Shown: piece by piece, positions 14,201 through 27,962 of the stretch | How the letters are laid out: every line of letters begins with the position of its first letter | Numbering within the stretch: position 1 is the stretch's first letter | Source of the DNA: Phallusia mammillata | Taxonomy: Eukaryota > Chordata > Ascidiacea > Phlebobranchia > Ascidiidae | Length of the DNA: 64,000 bases | Direction: 5' to 3' | Assembly: GCA_003260075.1 (NCBI GenBank) | Contig: QLIY01000381.1 | Coordinates: 19,865 to 83,864 of the forward strand | Notes under the pieces: model-generated | Database searches by the model: none | What the model saw: the letters and a program-made list of their open reading frames with translations, nothing else | Told to the model about the DNA's origin: nothing | Made by a program: the position numbers and the translations under genes

Positions 14201-14651
14201 CGAAAAGGTATTGATTTGTTTTCTCGAAAATTCAGCTACGTAAACATCCGTTGACATTTTTCCAATACCAACCTCCAGGGTCACACTTCGCTTTGAATCG
14301 AAAGTGACGTGGTACCTATCAACCACAGCGCTATGTTCGTGCACGTTTTGTTGACTCCGCTATGTGCTCGGCAAAATCCTTTGCTCCCCCGGCCATTGTT
14401 CGTCGGGGGTGCGCAACCTGACGATGGCGTCATGGCTGTGTGTGTAACTAGCACACAGCCCGATGCCCGTGAATGGACGAGGCTACTCGGCAGTGTTTCA
14501 AAACAGACCGTAGTTCGCTACGTGCGCAACTTACATGTTGTTGTGATACGCCTGATCTTGAATTTCGCTGTAATTTGGCGGGTGTTGCACAGCTGCGCCT
14601 GTATACGCGAGAGAGTGCATTAAGGTCAGGTTTCTTTGGCCCTAACTTCAG
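5241..14651. other. Long gene-free region, first part
   Basis: No protein family is recognisable on either strand. The region 10440-11280 is more GC-rich, with a GAT microsatellite at 10488-10503 and a 129-codon open frame at 10891-11280. That frame resembles no family and shows no convincing exon borders. The rest is AT-rich with only short frames. It may hold regulatory DNA for the receptor gene downstream, or untranslated RNA exons. Confidence 0.4.
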
Positions 14652-14797
14652 CACCCACAATGCGTGAAGCGAAATTAAAGGTAGCCCACTGCTGGTACTT
14701 GCAAGATGATATTGAGCATATTTGGCCTGAAGAAAATGTTTATGTGCTTAAAGCGGAGCTTAAAAGGGAAAGGTACAATCAAAAAGACTACTTGAAG
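14652..14797 (+). other. Possible orphan coding exon
   Basis: An acceptor-like CTTCAG at 14646-14651 and a good donor (GAAG|GTAAGA, at 14798) frame an open exon. From the ATG at 14660 it encodes 46 residues, charged and without low complexity (for example HIWPEENVYVLKAELKRERY), and ends in phase 0. I recognise no family and find no partner exon. It is listed because its composition is more protein-like than the surrounding frames. Confidence 0.25.
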
Positions 14798-14800
14798 GTA

Positions 14801-17800
14801 AGAATACATAAAAAAGGCAAAAAAACGGTTTTAAAAACAAAAAATAGAAGCTCAGAAGAGAGTTCGAGATGTCAGAGCGGATTAGGAGTAATTATTTACT
14901 TGTTTCCTGCTACAATGAAAGTGAAGAAATGTTTTTGCAGTTGAGGCTTTTAACAGCAGTGGTGTGCAAGGTGCATTTAGGGCTGCAACCGTCACCAGCG
15001 ATTAAACACTTGGTTTTCTTATCTTTGCTAACAGATAACGTGAGGAAAATGCACGGGAGATAACATGAGGAAAATTAACGTCCAGTTTAACGCGGGAATT
15101 TTTTAAAATGTTTGCCATTTTAATGCGCATTGGTAAGATAAATGACTGCAGAAAGCTCGCAAAATCAATCTTATAGGTTGGACTGTCGCTTTGTGAAAAA
15201 CGTGTTGTGAAGAAGAAGAAAAATCAACGGTATTTTGTTTGTTTCTTTATGGCCCAACAAACATACTGAAAAGCATTTCTTTTGTTTCTGGTCAGTTATA
15301 CCATGATGTCTGTTACCGCTGCGTAGAGTAAGCCTATGGCGCTATGTGAACATATTAATTATGTAATTCATTCTGTACTTAAACTTAAACGTAATAAATG
15401 ACGCATAAAACATCTAAATTTTGTTTTACAAGAACATTAGCATGTGACAAAACCTTGCGATTAGCTAAGCAATTACCGGGAGAATTTCCCAAAGACAAAT
15501 CTCTTTACGTGACCGGTGAAATAGCACCGTAATCCTTATACCAACTGCGGCAAGAACAGAGCCATCACTCGGCGAAGCGTAAACGATACATCTCAGAGTG
15601 TTGTGACAGTTCACCCGTCATCCAGATTTTTCAAGTGTTTGCTTAGGGCTTATGGCATATGCCAGGCACTTAAATCATTTGCTGAAAGGGTGATGTTTCG
15701 CAAAATTGCCGGATGTTGGAATTTGTTGGTTTTTAAAGCTGATATTCGTGGGAACATTAAAAATGTATAAAAAGTAATGAGGAATTCGAAATGTATTTAA
15801 AAACTTTTAGAATCCAATGTCGGTAAAAAATTTTGGTTTAATCGGCATCCTTGGCAGTACCAGCCTATAACAAATCTTTGTGTATTGAGCGATTTTTCCG
15901 ATAAAATTTATCCCAGACTCCAACAACGTTTTGATAATAGAGTTTATACACGTTCTGTTCCTTTACTAATTCTTTTTTCTTGTTTGCATTCGGCTATTTT
16001 AGGTTGGGCTTCAAACGGTAATGCCTTTTAACTTTGTTTACCAACTTTCGACGGTGCCTTAATGTAAGGGGTTTATCCGTTTTGTTCGACAGGAGAACGG
16101 TGCATTGTCACAAGTGGCACCAGGATATATTGTTATCTGTCCTTGCGGTACAAACCACATGCACCACATAACGATTATTGGATTGATGCGGTTTAACGGA
16201 GACCGATAAAAAAACCTAAAATGTAAAATGTTTGTTTTCGAACGCCCTGAAAAAAGTCTACTTAAATGTACAAACAAAATTGTCACACTGTTTTCAACGA
16301 TTGTAGTTCTTTCAGATGTTTTGCTCATGTTTAGGAATAAATCAAAATATCCGTTTGCATGCAGTTATGCTTTGATAAGCATAACGATGGCGTACTTAAG
16401 CAATTTGCTTAATTGCTAAGATTTCAACATAGTATAATGCAGTGACTCTTATCCGGTGGAAAATTTCTAACCATTGGGAAATTATGTACATGCAGAGGGA
16501 AATCGTAAACGTGCATGATACTTAAAGAGTTGTTTTAAGTTTTATTCGAATATCTAAGGTGATAAATCAGATGGTTTAGCCACAAAGATAAGTACTTTCA
16601 ATCGATTAAAGAACAATATAGTACGTAAAATCCGTGTATCCGACGTAAAACATCATGATAAAAATAACAGAGGGTGAAATTCGTGGTGATTTGACTTCAG
16701 TGGCAAATTACACCAAAACGACTGCGAACCAGCAGAGGTCTAATGCAAAAGCTTACTTGGAAATATAGGGCCTGGGCATCAACATTGGCTACGAAAGCGA
16801 CTCTTGTGATTTGCTCGCGGTGGCCTTGTCACGTTCAAGCACCATTGAAGCAAGCCAAAATGCCTGGCTTGTCACTCAGTTGTTTCTTTTTCGTTTTGTT
16901 TCGTTTTTTTGTGTGTGTTGACGCTTGCTCTCCTCGAGCGGAGATTCCGGGTTTATTGATTTCACTGCGAAGTTAAAGTGACGCTTGCTCGCTGTCACAG
17001 GTTTGACGTATCACATGATGTCTGCTGATGTGTTCACAGATTTGATAAAGTTGTTGGTTTCACGTTTGTCTTTAGAACGAGTTAAAATCGGTTTTGTTTA
17101 TGTTAGCCGGCCCCAACAAAGTTTTTTAGAAAGCAAATTGGCACTCCTTTTTTATGTATCGTACACATCACACACTGGCAATAATGTTGCTTTTTACCTC
17201 CGGGAAAGATTTCAAGAGAAACAGCTATTTATAAGGCTATAGCAGGTGAATGAACATTTAAACTATTTCGGCAGAGCCACACAAGTTGCATAATATGCAA
17301 ACAATACAGAGTGGTGGTTAAAAATCTGTTTTAGTTGATAACAAAGTTGTAGACATCACTTCCGAAAAGTATTGGGGGTTAAAGGACTACATTCCAGCAT
17401 AGGCTAGCAACAATCCTAAATAAAGAACAGACTAGATGTTTGCTTTTCGGTTGAGCACATTAAGGCCAGCACGCAGCACCTGAAAACGAGTTTAGATCGC
17501 AGAAACGCTCCCAAATAAGAAGAAAAGCACACAAATTGGCATTTAACCGCTGTGAAAACCGATGCCGATCCGTGGTTGTTCTTCGGCTCGCGATAACTGT
17601 TTACCCGGTTATGGTTGATGGAAAGGCGGGGTTCTGGGGTTGTTTCAAACGGCTTTGATATTGTAAGTTACCTGAGCGAATCGGCTTAGACGTCGGCGTG
17701 TGGTAGACTGGGCTAGCCAGTTGTAGACAGATCTTGTCATTAGCTTGCGTTCGACAAAGATAAATTGAGAAATAATTGGCGAAATAAGTTCTTGCTGAAG

Positions 17801-20800
17801 GATTAGTAACTTTGAGCTCGTGACTTTGAACAAAAGTTTTAAAATTTGTCAGAGAAATCGAGAGAAAACAGCTGTAGTATCAACTGTTTGTTTGGATTGA
17901 CATATAGTGTTGTGATTAATGCTGTCAGCAGCCCAGGAAATAGTAAAAGTGTGATGAGATGGGCGCGCTAAAGTTGATATTAGATCACATGCAGTTTACT
18001 GAGGACTTGTTCGAAGTTAAAATTCCTTATAGGCGAAATAAGGAAGGAAACTATAATGAGGTTCAGTTGTTGTTGGAAGTTGAGCTTTGATACTGAACCA
18101 CATGCAGTTCACATAGGAAGTTAAAATTCCTAATGTGCGAAACAAGGAAGGCAACTATGCGGGGATTACTTATTCAAAGATGGTTGCGCACTAGCAACCA
18201 ACAACAATCGAAAAGGAAAGTTAAGGAGATGCACAGTTAGGTACTGTTCTAAATAAAGAAAGTGGTAAAGTTTTAACGTTAACGAACTTGCAAAAATCGG
18301 CTCAGATTCATGCACGTCACCTGCGGTCCATGTGCTTCACATTATTTTGTTGTATCGAAGTTTATTTGCTGTCCATGTTAATTTTTAACTACTGACTGCA
18401 ACGGGTATCGAAAGTTGTTTCAGTCAATTTCAAGCAGAGCAGTTTTTGAAGGCTGAGAAGTTGCAGCAGGAAAGGCAGAGTCGAGTCAAAAGTTCATCAT
18501 GATTGCTCCATACAAGTTGCGTCACCCCAGACTGACATCAACGCAAAAATAAGCACGAGCTGGGCGTTAAGGTCAATGGGGCCATTGAAAGGTGTAGTAC
18601 AGGGCAGTTCGCTGCTAAAATATTTGCCCCAGATCCCATTGCAAGTCGAAGCTATTGAATGGTGCTTCCTTATACGGTATCGTGCAGTGGGATTTTGCAG
18701 TTAAAATATCTGACGCCCAGGATAGATTCGGCTTGCGATGGCATCGAAAATAGATAAAAACGCACATTACAGCTTATTTTAATGTGCTTGAAAAGAAATT
18801 CGGCCAACGAGAGCATGTTGTGCCTAAAAGTTCTTGTGGTAAATTCGAATATTAGTTTGTTATGGCAACAAAAACAAACGTCACAACCAACTGATGATAC
18901 ACTTGACTCTTATTTCAACCTGTTGCTGTTGCTGCACGTAATTACCAACAAAGGAAATTGGCAATGACTGATGCTTCCGTTTGTGTTCACCCATCGCACA
19001 GCGCCACACTAGTTCCATCATCAATTCACCACCGCCTTGTGCTTCTAGGAAAAGATTAGCATATTTCTTGAAACCTATGTTTGCGGCTCTACCGCTTTGC
19101 CTTTTCTGCAGGTTCATAACTTCATGTTTCAAAAACAAGGGATGAATGATGAAGTTATATGAACGTTTTGTTCGGATTATATGACACTGTTTTGTCGTGT
19201 GTACGGCACCGCTAGGCATAAAAAGCTTAAGGAAGATTCCACCTGGGGGGTGTGTAACATAATCCGGCACAAAACTCCCTATTGTACGCACTTATGGTAC
19301 CAACAGACACCACCCATTGTCTCATATTCTACCTGACGCTGATGGGCAGTAAACATACGCTCACTGTCCATAAGGAATAGCCAGAGAATGACTACTTCGC
19401 TGGACAGTAAGGACAATGCGAACGAGCGAAATCTTCCTCAAATGGTGCACCGGTCAGGGCTGTTTACAAGCATGTATGAAGCAGTTTGCTAAGCTTTGCA
19501 TACCCCCACCATGCTATAGCATTTAAATTTCGTCAAAAATCTTTAGTTTAAACTTTAGTGGCAGATTTTGCAAATCTTATTTAAAGAAAGAAAAATCAGC
19601 AAACGAAAGTGGTTGGTCGCTTTATAAGCTTTGCAGTGTATACTGCAGTCCTAAACAACAGATTTATTTCAGTCCTAAACAACACAGAATTAACGCGATT
19701 ATATATGTACAATCGCACGCTGTCATAATTGGCATGAGCGATTGCTTGGTGTTTATTTGTAAGTGTCAAACCCGGCTGTGGCGAAGTCAAAGTTTAGACC
19801 ACAGCGTATTTAAGTTAAGAGCCATCGTGACATCCGCCATGTTGTGTCCTGTTGTCAAATGGACGACCCTGTCTTAATGCCTTAACCTAATTTTTAGTTT
19901 GTTTTGTCATGGTTTCGACCCCGCACAGGGCGAAGTCACTGGAGTTGGCCCTTTTGTGACTTGTTTGCGCAGATTCCGACAGGCCACTTTCTTGTTACTG
20001 AACCGATCTTTATCTACAAGGAAAGGCAAAAATGTCAACCAAGCATATTGCAACATATGGGGTCTTACTACAGTCATTGGACTAGTGATTCTAGTCTTAC
20101 GATTGAATTGTTTATTTGCTTTTCTGTTTTGTTGTCTGGTTTTCGAGTGTTGTCGCCATTGAAGTGACGCCCAAACAACAAGCTAGCAGGTTAAAGTAGA
20201 AATGAGGTTTCACATTAAATGGGGTTGACTAGAAGCAATTTACGAAAAGTGCACTATGGCTGAAAAAGTGTAAGTTGGAAGAAGAAAATGTGTCCGAAAA
20301 CGTGCATTTTGGTTTTGTATATCCTAGTTCACACATGCATACATAGATTACGGCCGGAAAGATTGAGAGTGCAAACCAAAGAATGTTTATTGCTGTGTTT
20401 TAGTTTGCTGGTTGTGCATCGGCGTCGGACTTTCCCTGTCGATATTGTAACTTTGATTACATGTCAACAAGTGTGAGTACTCGATAACTAGCTTTGCATA
20501 TTTACGGCAACAAGATCAGCGTCTGCGGGAAACTGAGTTGCTCGTTCCGGCGCATTTGTGGGAAACGACCGGGAAGGAGGATTGTTTGTGTTCCCTTGTC
20601 GCGTGGTGAATTGAGATGATAGGATTTACTTTAAGTGTGACAGGTGGTTTGTGCAGTTTGATGCATGTTGATACAGCAGCGAAACATTTACCAAGTAAAA
20701 TTTGCATGGTGCATTACGAAGATTTCACGGTCAGGATTCACAGAAAATGTATGTTGAATACAAGTTATGTAAATCCAGACCAACTTGACACATTTGTGAT

Positions 20801-21700
20801 GAAATTTAATGTTAGACTTTGCGATAATGTCGATTTTATTCTTGTTAAATGAAATTAAAATGTTTGAGGAACACATTTTGTGGACTCGTAAAACATATAT
20901 CGAAAACGTGAGGTATAAGAGCCGCCCGATGTAGCCACTGACCGCCAAAATGCCACGAAAAGGATAACGCACAGTCCAAAGAAAAGTATATGCTTACCAG
21001 CCATGGTCGTTACGATCGTTATCGGTAAATTTATCAAACCTAATGTGTTTCCCAATGAAAGTTGAGCTACCGTGAAACGTATTGCAAATACCGATGCCAC
21101 GTGTGAGCCATCATCATTATTTCCCAATAAACTCGATGCGGCGATTTATTTATATGACGCTTTATGCAGAATGCACCAGATTACACCACTGATCCTTATC
21201 ACAAACACTTGAGCCTTTCGATATAGCGGACATGTCGCAGGCGCACCTAATATACTTAGCAAAGTGTTACCCATGCATAAATCATAGCTAGTGGCGCCTA
21301 TGAAGAGGAATTAAACTAGGAAATATCCATACAAAAATGTCAATCTAGTCTACTTTAGAGCCGTTGACGCGTTATCTGTCAGCGTAGACAAGGCTATCTT
21401 GGCACAACTATTAGGGAAGTGTATGCACAGAGGCTGGTGTGATTGCTACACGATGAATTTAAGTGCTGCAATCGATTTTAACGCGGCGATTAGATAATTT
21501 TGAAGGATAATATAAGCATGAATATACATTATCTTGCATTTTTTGCTCGCCGTTTATTTACAGACTCTATTACTGGTATTACTATTTTTGGATTTAATTC
21601 CTTCATGATTTTTCTGATCACAGGTTATTAGGCGTATACAGGCATGTTAGGCGAAACTTCGCTGTTTCATTAAAGTTCAGTGTGACAAAATGCGCACAAC
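14801..21700. other. Gene-free region upstream of the serotonin receptor
   Basis: No recognisable coding exon. A diverged tandem duplication of about 60 bases sits at 17990-18055 and 18101-18160, sharing GAAGTTAAAATTCCT. A small direct repeat of CAGTCCTAAACAACA lies near 19645-19685. The 3' end must contain the 5' UTR and promoter of the receptor gene, but no core promoter motif was clear. Confidence 0.4.
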
Positions 21701-24700
21701 ATGGAATCAGAATTTACAACCAGTAGCGTCGGTGGTGGTTCGAATCTTTGTGACTTCAGCAACTTAAGTATCGGCGATGAATCCACGAACGCGGCAACAG
21801 GGGAAGGTTCAGCCAGTACAGTGTTCATCACCATATCTACATCGCTCCTGTCGCTTCTTATTGTCGTCGGCAACGGACTTATAATCGTCTCTGTCGCTTT
21901 GGTGAAGAAACTTCGACAACCGGCGAACTACCTTATCGTGTCCCTGGCCTTGTCGGATTTTTTGGTGGGTCTAGTTGTACTTCCCCTCACAATCGTGTAT
22001 GACATTGTGGGTGGTTGGGTGTTCGGCCCCATGATGTGCGACATCCACGTCAGCTTTGACGTCATCTGCTGTACGGCAAGCATCATGAACCTTTGCATGA
22101 TTAGCATTGACAGGTGAGTTGCGTTATAGTATGCAAACGCCTTAATTTGTTAAAACAATCAATTGGAGCATAGATGTGAATCAAATGTGGTTCAAATGCT
22201 TTCAGCGTATTAAGGTTTTAGCTCACTAGGACGCTTTTTTCTTTTATCGTTTTACAGAATCCAATGTCACAAAATCTTGTAAAGCGCATTTATCCAGGAG
22301 GTTTTGTTTATTCAAGTTTGTGGGTAACCAATGTCGCCACGCCCTCTTAACAACATCGACCTCAGCTCAAGAATAACTAAAACCACATTTCAACTCATTT
22401 CGTCGCTGAACTAGTCAACTAAATCCCTGTTTAAATCAACATTCAGTCGAATAAAACCACAACGACTAAACTCAGATGCTGGCTTTCGTTTCACTTTCAC
22501 ACACGAAAGATTGCGGCGATATTTCTTTGACGAGTAGACGACAACACAGTAGTAATGACAGACAGACATTGGGCTTATGGTAACGCGTCCGCGGTCTAGA
22601 TGGACTATTTTGCCGGAAAAAAGCCGAGCGCCAAACAAACTGCGGATTAAACCAACATTCAGCTATAATCTCAGCAACACTGTGAGAAACCAAGTTAATC
22701 CGCGTTATTTTGTTCCCGTCGCCTAATGCGGTAAACCGATAGAACACGGTTAGAAAAATAAACTACGCATAACACAAAGTTTGATATACAAATGAATCTT
22801 CTATGCGGATTTCTCAAGTCTTGGCTTGTATATGGATTGACATATCAAATTGTATACAGTACTCAATGCACGGAAAATAATCGTTGTCAGATAAGTTTTC
22901 AAAATGGTGTGTTGCAAGCTTAACGCGAGGTTGCTTGTTAATTCGACTAGGCAACCTTGGAGTACCCATTCAACATAGGATTTAACAATGACAATCAACA
23001 GCATAACTTATCTCGCAGAAAAAAATGAGCTAATATGAACATCCCATCATTATACTGAAGCGTTCATGCAGACCAGCGATCACGGCACGCTCATATATAA
23101 ATCATAGTGCGCCAGGCCTATTGAAGGCGTTGTGCCGAATCAGCCGGTCACCTAGCATTCCCACATGGCAACTCATAGGCTCAGAAGATGTTTAATTCAG
23201 TGTACCACACTCAATAGGACTGACACACAATTATTTCAAACAGAATTAAATTTACAATTATCGCCCCTCCAGGTATCTAATGATCACAAAGCCTATGACG
23301 TACCCGAAGAGGCGAACAGGAAAACTGATGTTGCTCCTTATCGCCACCGCGTGGATAATATCATGTCTTATTATCATTCCGGCCCTGTTCGGGTTCACTG
23401 AGAATGTAAAGGACGGTAAGCAAAGTTTCTCATCTAATTCCGTTGAGTTGAATGGAAGGTTATGATATGGTGGGAACTTCATTGCAGAACCCCATTGGAT
23501 TTCTATCCAACCCCAGGACATTTTATGTGAAAGCGACGGCCAGAGGACAAAAGACTTCACGGCTTCTTCTAAATCCCTGCTTGACGGCAACTCAAGCACT
23601 TTCTGGGACCCAACAGCGAATTCCAAGTAGGCTTAAGTTAATGGTGGTGGTGTTTACACAAATCATTTCACATTTCATTAGTTTTACATTCCTGACTTGT
23701 AATGCAATAAAGGTGTTTTCAAAATACTTTTTTGTGTCGCAACCTCCTGCGTTGAATTAATACTTGTAGATTTAGAACCCAGATTCGAGCACAAATTTTC
23801 AGTGAGAAAATTTAGCAACTTAATTTACAAGGGGTAGGAACGCATGTCACCCCCAATACTCGCAAAAAAGGACCTTGATTATTTTTCCTTGTAGCCTATG
23901 CTAATAGGCTGATAGGCCAAGTTCCTTGCCAAAGAGAAATTTGAGAAAATTATATATGTGTGCATAGGTTTTTTTAAGGTTTGGTTTGGGTGACCGCTAA
24001 GTAGTTTTAAGAGGACTTTTTTTTAAGGTTTGGTTTGGGTGACTGCTAAGTAGTTTTAAAGACCCAAGTGTTTCATTTAAATACCAAAAAGAGCCCTTAG
24101 TGCATTTACGAATTATTTATTAGGCAACTGGCAAATTTTGGGATTTGGACCGAAACGGTCCCCCAAATCACCTTAAAAAAACACTGTGTGTGCATACATA
24201 TATATGTACGTACACGTTTTTAATATTCAATCTCATTTTGTAGTGCCTCATCATCTAGCGATTGGTTTTTTGTTCTTGATCTCGGACAAATTTATCAACT
24301 TACAAGTGTCGCAGTTACAAATGCTGGGGACACAATACATGACGTTAAAGAGCTGGATTTACAGGTAAAACCGTTGTCAGTTGTAAAACCAATCAACAGA
24401 CCAACGCTTACACCTGTGCATATGAACGCTAGCAAAATGTTTATTGCTTAAATTTCTCTTCATCCAATTTTACAGCTATTTGTTGTACAGTACTTATAAA
24501 TTTTTGTGTGGAGAAGTGCATAATGAAATAACATAAATTGTTTGTTTGTTTGTTTAGAATTGTGTTTCTAAGAAGCCAAGTCTTTGGGAAACAGTGCAAA
24601 GCGTCACATTGTTGCCAGCCACTGAAAAGAGACAAGAATCGACATTAAACAACTTGCAATTAAAAGTGTTACGGTGCGTTATCATCCAAGTCTTTGGTGT

Positions 24701-25919
24701 TTCGTTGAAGGCGAATTACATTTAAGTCTGATATTCCATTACAGAGTCAATGTGACAGAGACGTACAACAACAGTATTCAACCACATCTGCGCGAATTCA
24801 GTGTTTTTGGAGAAAAAGCGTACGGTAAGATCGTTTTTACGCACCAACAACTGCTTGAATCGCTATAGTACTAGTTTTCAAATAATTTATATTTACCATA
24901 TTAGTTTGAATATAATTTAAATTTTACCATACCATATTAGTTTACCATATTACATCAGCTATTTTTGTGTGTTGATATTACCAGCGTTCACTCCAGATTC
25001 ATGTTTACAGGCAAAACTTGCCTAATAAGCCAGGAGGTTTGGTTCACCATCTACTCCACGGTCGGTGCCTTCTACCTACCGCTGTGTGTAATGCTCTGCA
25101 TGTATTGGAAGATCTACCTGGAGGCGTCGAAGTTTAATGCAAGGCACCAATTTCGCTCCGCAGCTTACGGCGGGTCGCAGGTTTGAAATTTACCATATTT
25201 AATACACAGGATGGCTTGACTGAGTGACATTTAGGCTCCGCTTATTTTGCATTTGCACTCGCACATTGTGAAATTAATGTCACTATTTTTTACATTGGGG
25301 AAACGAAGTCTTCGACCGCCAGTTTAGAAATTGACGCACAAGAAACAATTGTAGAAGTTAAGGGTAGCGGCAAAAGTACAATCAACATTTTACTTGCTAT
25401 ATCTTCTTGCCGCAACTTTTATTTCACCAAATATAAAAAAGTATTTTCAGGCCATTGATCTTCTCTTTGACCTGTTATACTAAATTTGTTTGCAGGAATG
25501 GAGTGCGACGCCACCAAGTACACCGGACGCACTGAAGCGTGGCAACTCACGTGACCACATGCGCTACATAACTTCCAATAACAATCATGCGAACGCTGGT
25601 GAAAAAGCACTGTGTGCTCGCGTCTCCGAGTGTTACGACACAGACTCGGACGAAAAACTTCTCACAACGTCGAACGGGAGCAACGCGCGGCACGTGGCCG
25701 TCGATTTAACTGTCATCGTAACTCGAGCGTTTGACAGCGATCGCAGCGACAATGTATTTGAAGACGACACTCTGTCGTCGGACTGCGATTTTATTGCTGC
25801 CGAAAAGGATGCGAAACGCGATGACATTTCCGAAATCACTGCTGACACCGAGTGCATAAGCCGCCGAAGCTCAGCAAAAAATGTTTTCCAGTTTTCCAAC
25901 GGCGACGTGGCGACGCGAG

Positions 25920-25983
<64 letters not shown>

Positions 25984-27673
25984 CAAAGAGCGCAATCGGC
26001 GTCCAACTTTGACGGCTTAGGCCCGATACAAAAGAAAGTCAAGTGCCAAACATCGACACTTTCATCGCGCGCGGAGTCGGCGGGAAACGGGATCGATTCT
26101 GTGGGTTGGCGCTTTGCAGAGAAGCCCTCGGAAAGCAGCGCTTCGTCTTACCTGGGCCAAAGCTTTGCCTCGCAAGACAATAGCATCGCTGGTGATACAA
26201 GATCGCGTGGAGATGTAATGCTTTTAAACGGATCGCGAGACTTTTACACAAGGCCCACAAGAACTACGTACACGCGTACGAGCACTCTGAGTCTGGCAAA
26301 GTCTCAGGAACAAACCAAGAACAAGACGTTGAGACTGAACAAGCCTAGGCATTCGATTTTCTCTGGATCGTCGGGTTGTTGTCCTCGGCCTCAGTTTAGA
26401 CGCTTACCGTCATCGCCTGGATCCCATCCCGGTTCAGGATCGATACGAATAGGTAACGGCAGAAACGGGATCGTGCACAGTAAAGGCAATGAAACCACAC
26501 CGGCGCTGTCACGGAGAAGGTCAGATGCTATGTTATATGTCACATTTTTGTTTTAAATACATTTGACTCAATATGTCTAAAAGATCGATGTTACTTAGAT
26601 TTAAGATGCAGGAAGCACAGGCGTTTTTGTGGCTGCGGGTTACTGCTTGTGTATTGTTTTACATTTGGCGCGCACCATGATTTAATTTAAAACGTATAGT
26701 CAATGAGGACATGAAGACAGCGTGTTGTTTATCATCTTAAAGCGTTTTAGAAAGTACTTTGAAATGGGTTAATGATTTTAATACTGATATAAATACGCGC
26801 ATGCTTTTACAGCTTACACCCGAAAAGATGGCCTTATTACATGATCAATGTGTATCCAATCACAAGTAAATCGTTTATTACTTTGTACAACGATGCGTTA
26901 CACCGAGATTGTCCTAATCCGCTTCTGAAACATTGTCGATGGCAAATTCCAATAGCATCTTTTTCATTTTCTTGCCCCACAGATCAACAGTGTTTCATCA
27001 AATTCGGCGACGTGTTTCTCTAGCGACATCTCGTGACCGTATGCGGAACGTGAAAGCGACTCGAACTCTCGGAATAATCGTCGGGGCTTTCACCTTCTGC
27101 TGGCTGCCGTTTTTTATTGTTACAATCCTTCGTCCCCTGGTGTGCGAACACCCAGAATCTCAGGACTGCATTCCCTTGTGGCTGGTAAGGGTCTTCTCGC
27201 AGCTATTATGCGCTTAGTATTTGGGCTTTGTGAGGTAAATCATAATGAGTTCTTCGTTTTTAAAATCAGGCTATAAAGTTTTGATTTTGCGCCTTAAGCA
27301 AATCCAGTCTTTTTGTGACGTATTCAGTAATGCCTTGTTCAGAAGTCTTTATTTAGATGTCAACCGAAAACATGAGAATGTTTTTGGTTGACAAATGTAA
27401 GTTAGACCTCGCTGGACTTTTGTGATTTTAAAACATTTTTTTTTTCAGGTGCGTTTGGTTCTTTGGCTGGGCTATCTGAACAGCGCGCTAAACCCAGTCA
27501 TATACATTGGGTTTTCTCCTGACTTGCGCGAAACATTTCGTCTTCTGGTTTGCTGCAAATGCACTAACGTGGATCGACGCCTCGCACAGACCGAACTTCG
27601 ACAGGCGTATGCACGAGAAAGACGAGAATCGTCAATGAGCAGGGGATATCCGGCTGCCGAAAGCATAATGTGA
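21701..27673 (+). CDS. 5-HT7-like serotonin receptor (class A GPCR)
   Basis: Six exons: 21701-22113, 23273-23415, 25011-25180, 25496-26519 (with a gap at 25922-25982), 26983-27184 and 27449-27673. Their phases join exactly apart from the gap. Exon 1 holds the N-terminus (one sequon, Asn21-Leu-Ser), TM1, TM2 (LALSD) and TM3, with the amine-binding Asp in [12 protein letters not shown]. The DRY motif spans the first splice. Exon 3 has the loop-2 Cys and TM5 ([12 protein letters not shown]). Exon 5 has TM6 ([15 protein letters not shown]). Exon 6 has TM7 (NSALNPVIY) and a Cys-rich tail. [34 protein letters not shown] and IPLWL match 5-HT7 better than other amine receptors I know. 5-HT7 couples to Gs and cAMP. 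The third intracellular loop is over 300 residues, far longer than in vertebrates. Poly(A) signals follow. Confidence 0.88.
23965..24186. mobile_element. Small non-autonomous DNA transposon in receptor intron 2
   Basis: Flanked by an exact 8-bp duplication TGTGTGCA (23957-23964 and 24187-24194). The ends are TAGGTTTTTTTAAGG and the complement of CAGTGTTTTTTTAAGG. It is the same family, inverted, as the element at 33955-34109. The left end, carrying GGTTTGGTTTGGGTGAC, is tandemly duplicated inside it. The 8-bp target duplication suggests a hAT-type element. Confidence 0.7.
25922..25982. other. Assembly gap written as 61 G, inside receptor exon 4
   Basis: A pure G run. The receptor frame is open up to 25921 and again from 25981, but in a different phase (59 intervening bases). 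This is best explained as unknown sequence of estimated length, not a poly-glycine tract or a mutation. Confidence 0.8.
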
Positions 27674-27688
27674 CTGCCACTGTGACAT

Positions 27689-27782
27689 AATAAACTATAT
27701 TGTTTCATTTTTATTTGTTCTGCCGCGTCTGTCAAGGTTCAAACATTCTTTTTTTGAAGCGTCATGTTTGTGCTGCAATAAA
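27689..27782 (+). terminator. Poly(A) signals of the receptor gene
   Basis: AATAAA occurs at 27689-27694, sixteen bases after the stop, and again at 27777-27782. The second gives a more usual 3' UTR length. Confidence 0.5.
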
Positions 27783-27962
27783 GTTCCAGATGTTCGTAGC
27801 CTTGGACACTTTGCTTTGCGTTAGAAGCAGATGCTTTTTTACAAGTATTTAGAATCAGTGCCGAACTAATCTTGCGGGCAATAGTTGAAAGACACATGTT
27901 CTTGGAAGGAATATCTAGAAGACTAATGTTTGAGAAAGTATAAACTTGATTCTGTCATTCGG

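Noticed and set aside
18881-19291. 136-codon minus-strand frame
   Set aside because: Starts without a supported start and has mixed low-complexity content; no recognisable domain or exon border.
25852-25995. Poly-glycine or poly-proline proteins across the G runs at 25922 and 59902
   Set aside because: They exist only by translating G runs that are probably gaps; nothing else in those frames is protein-like.
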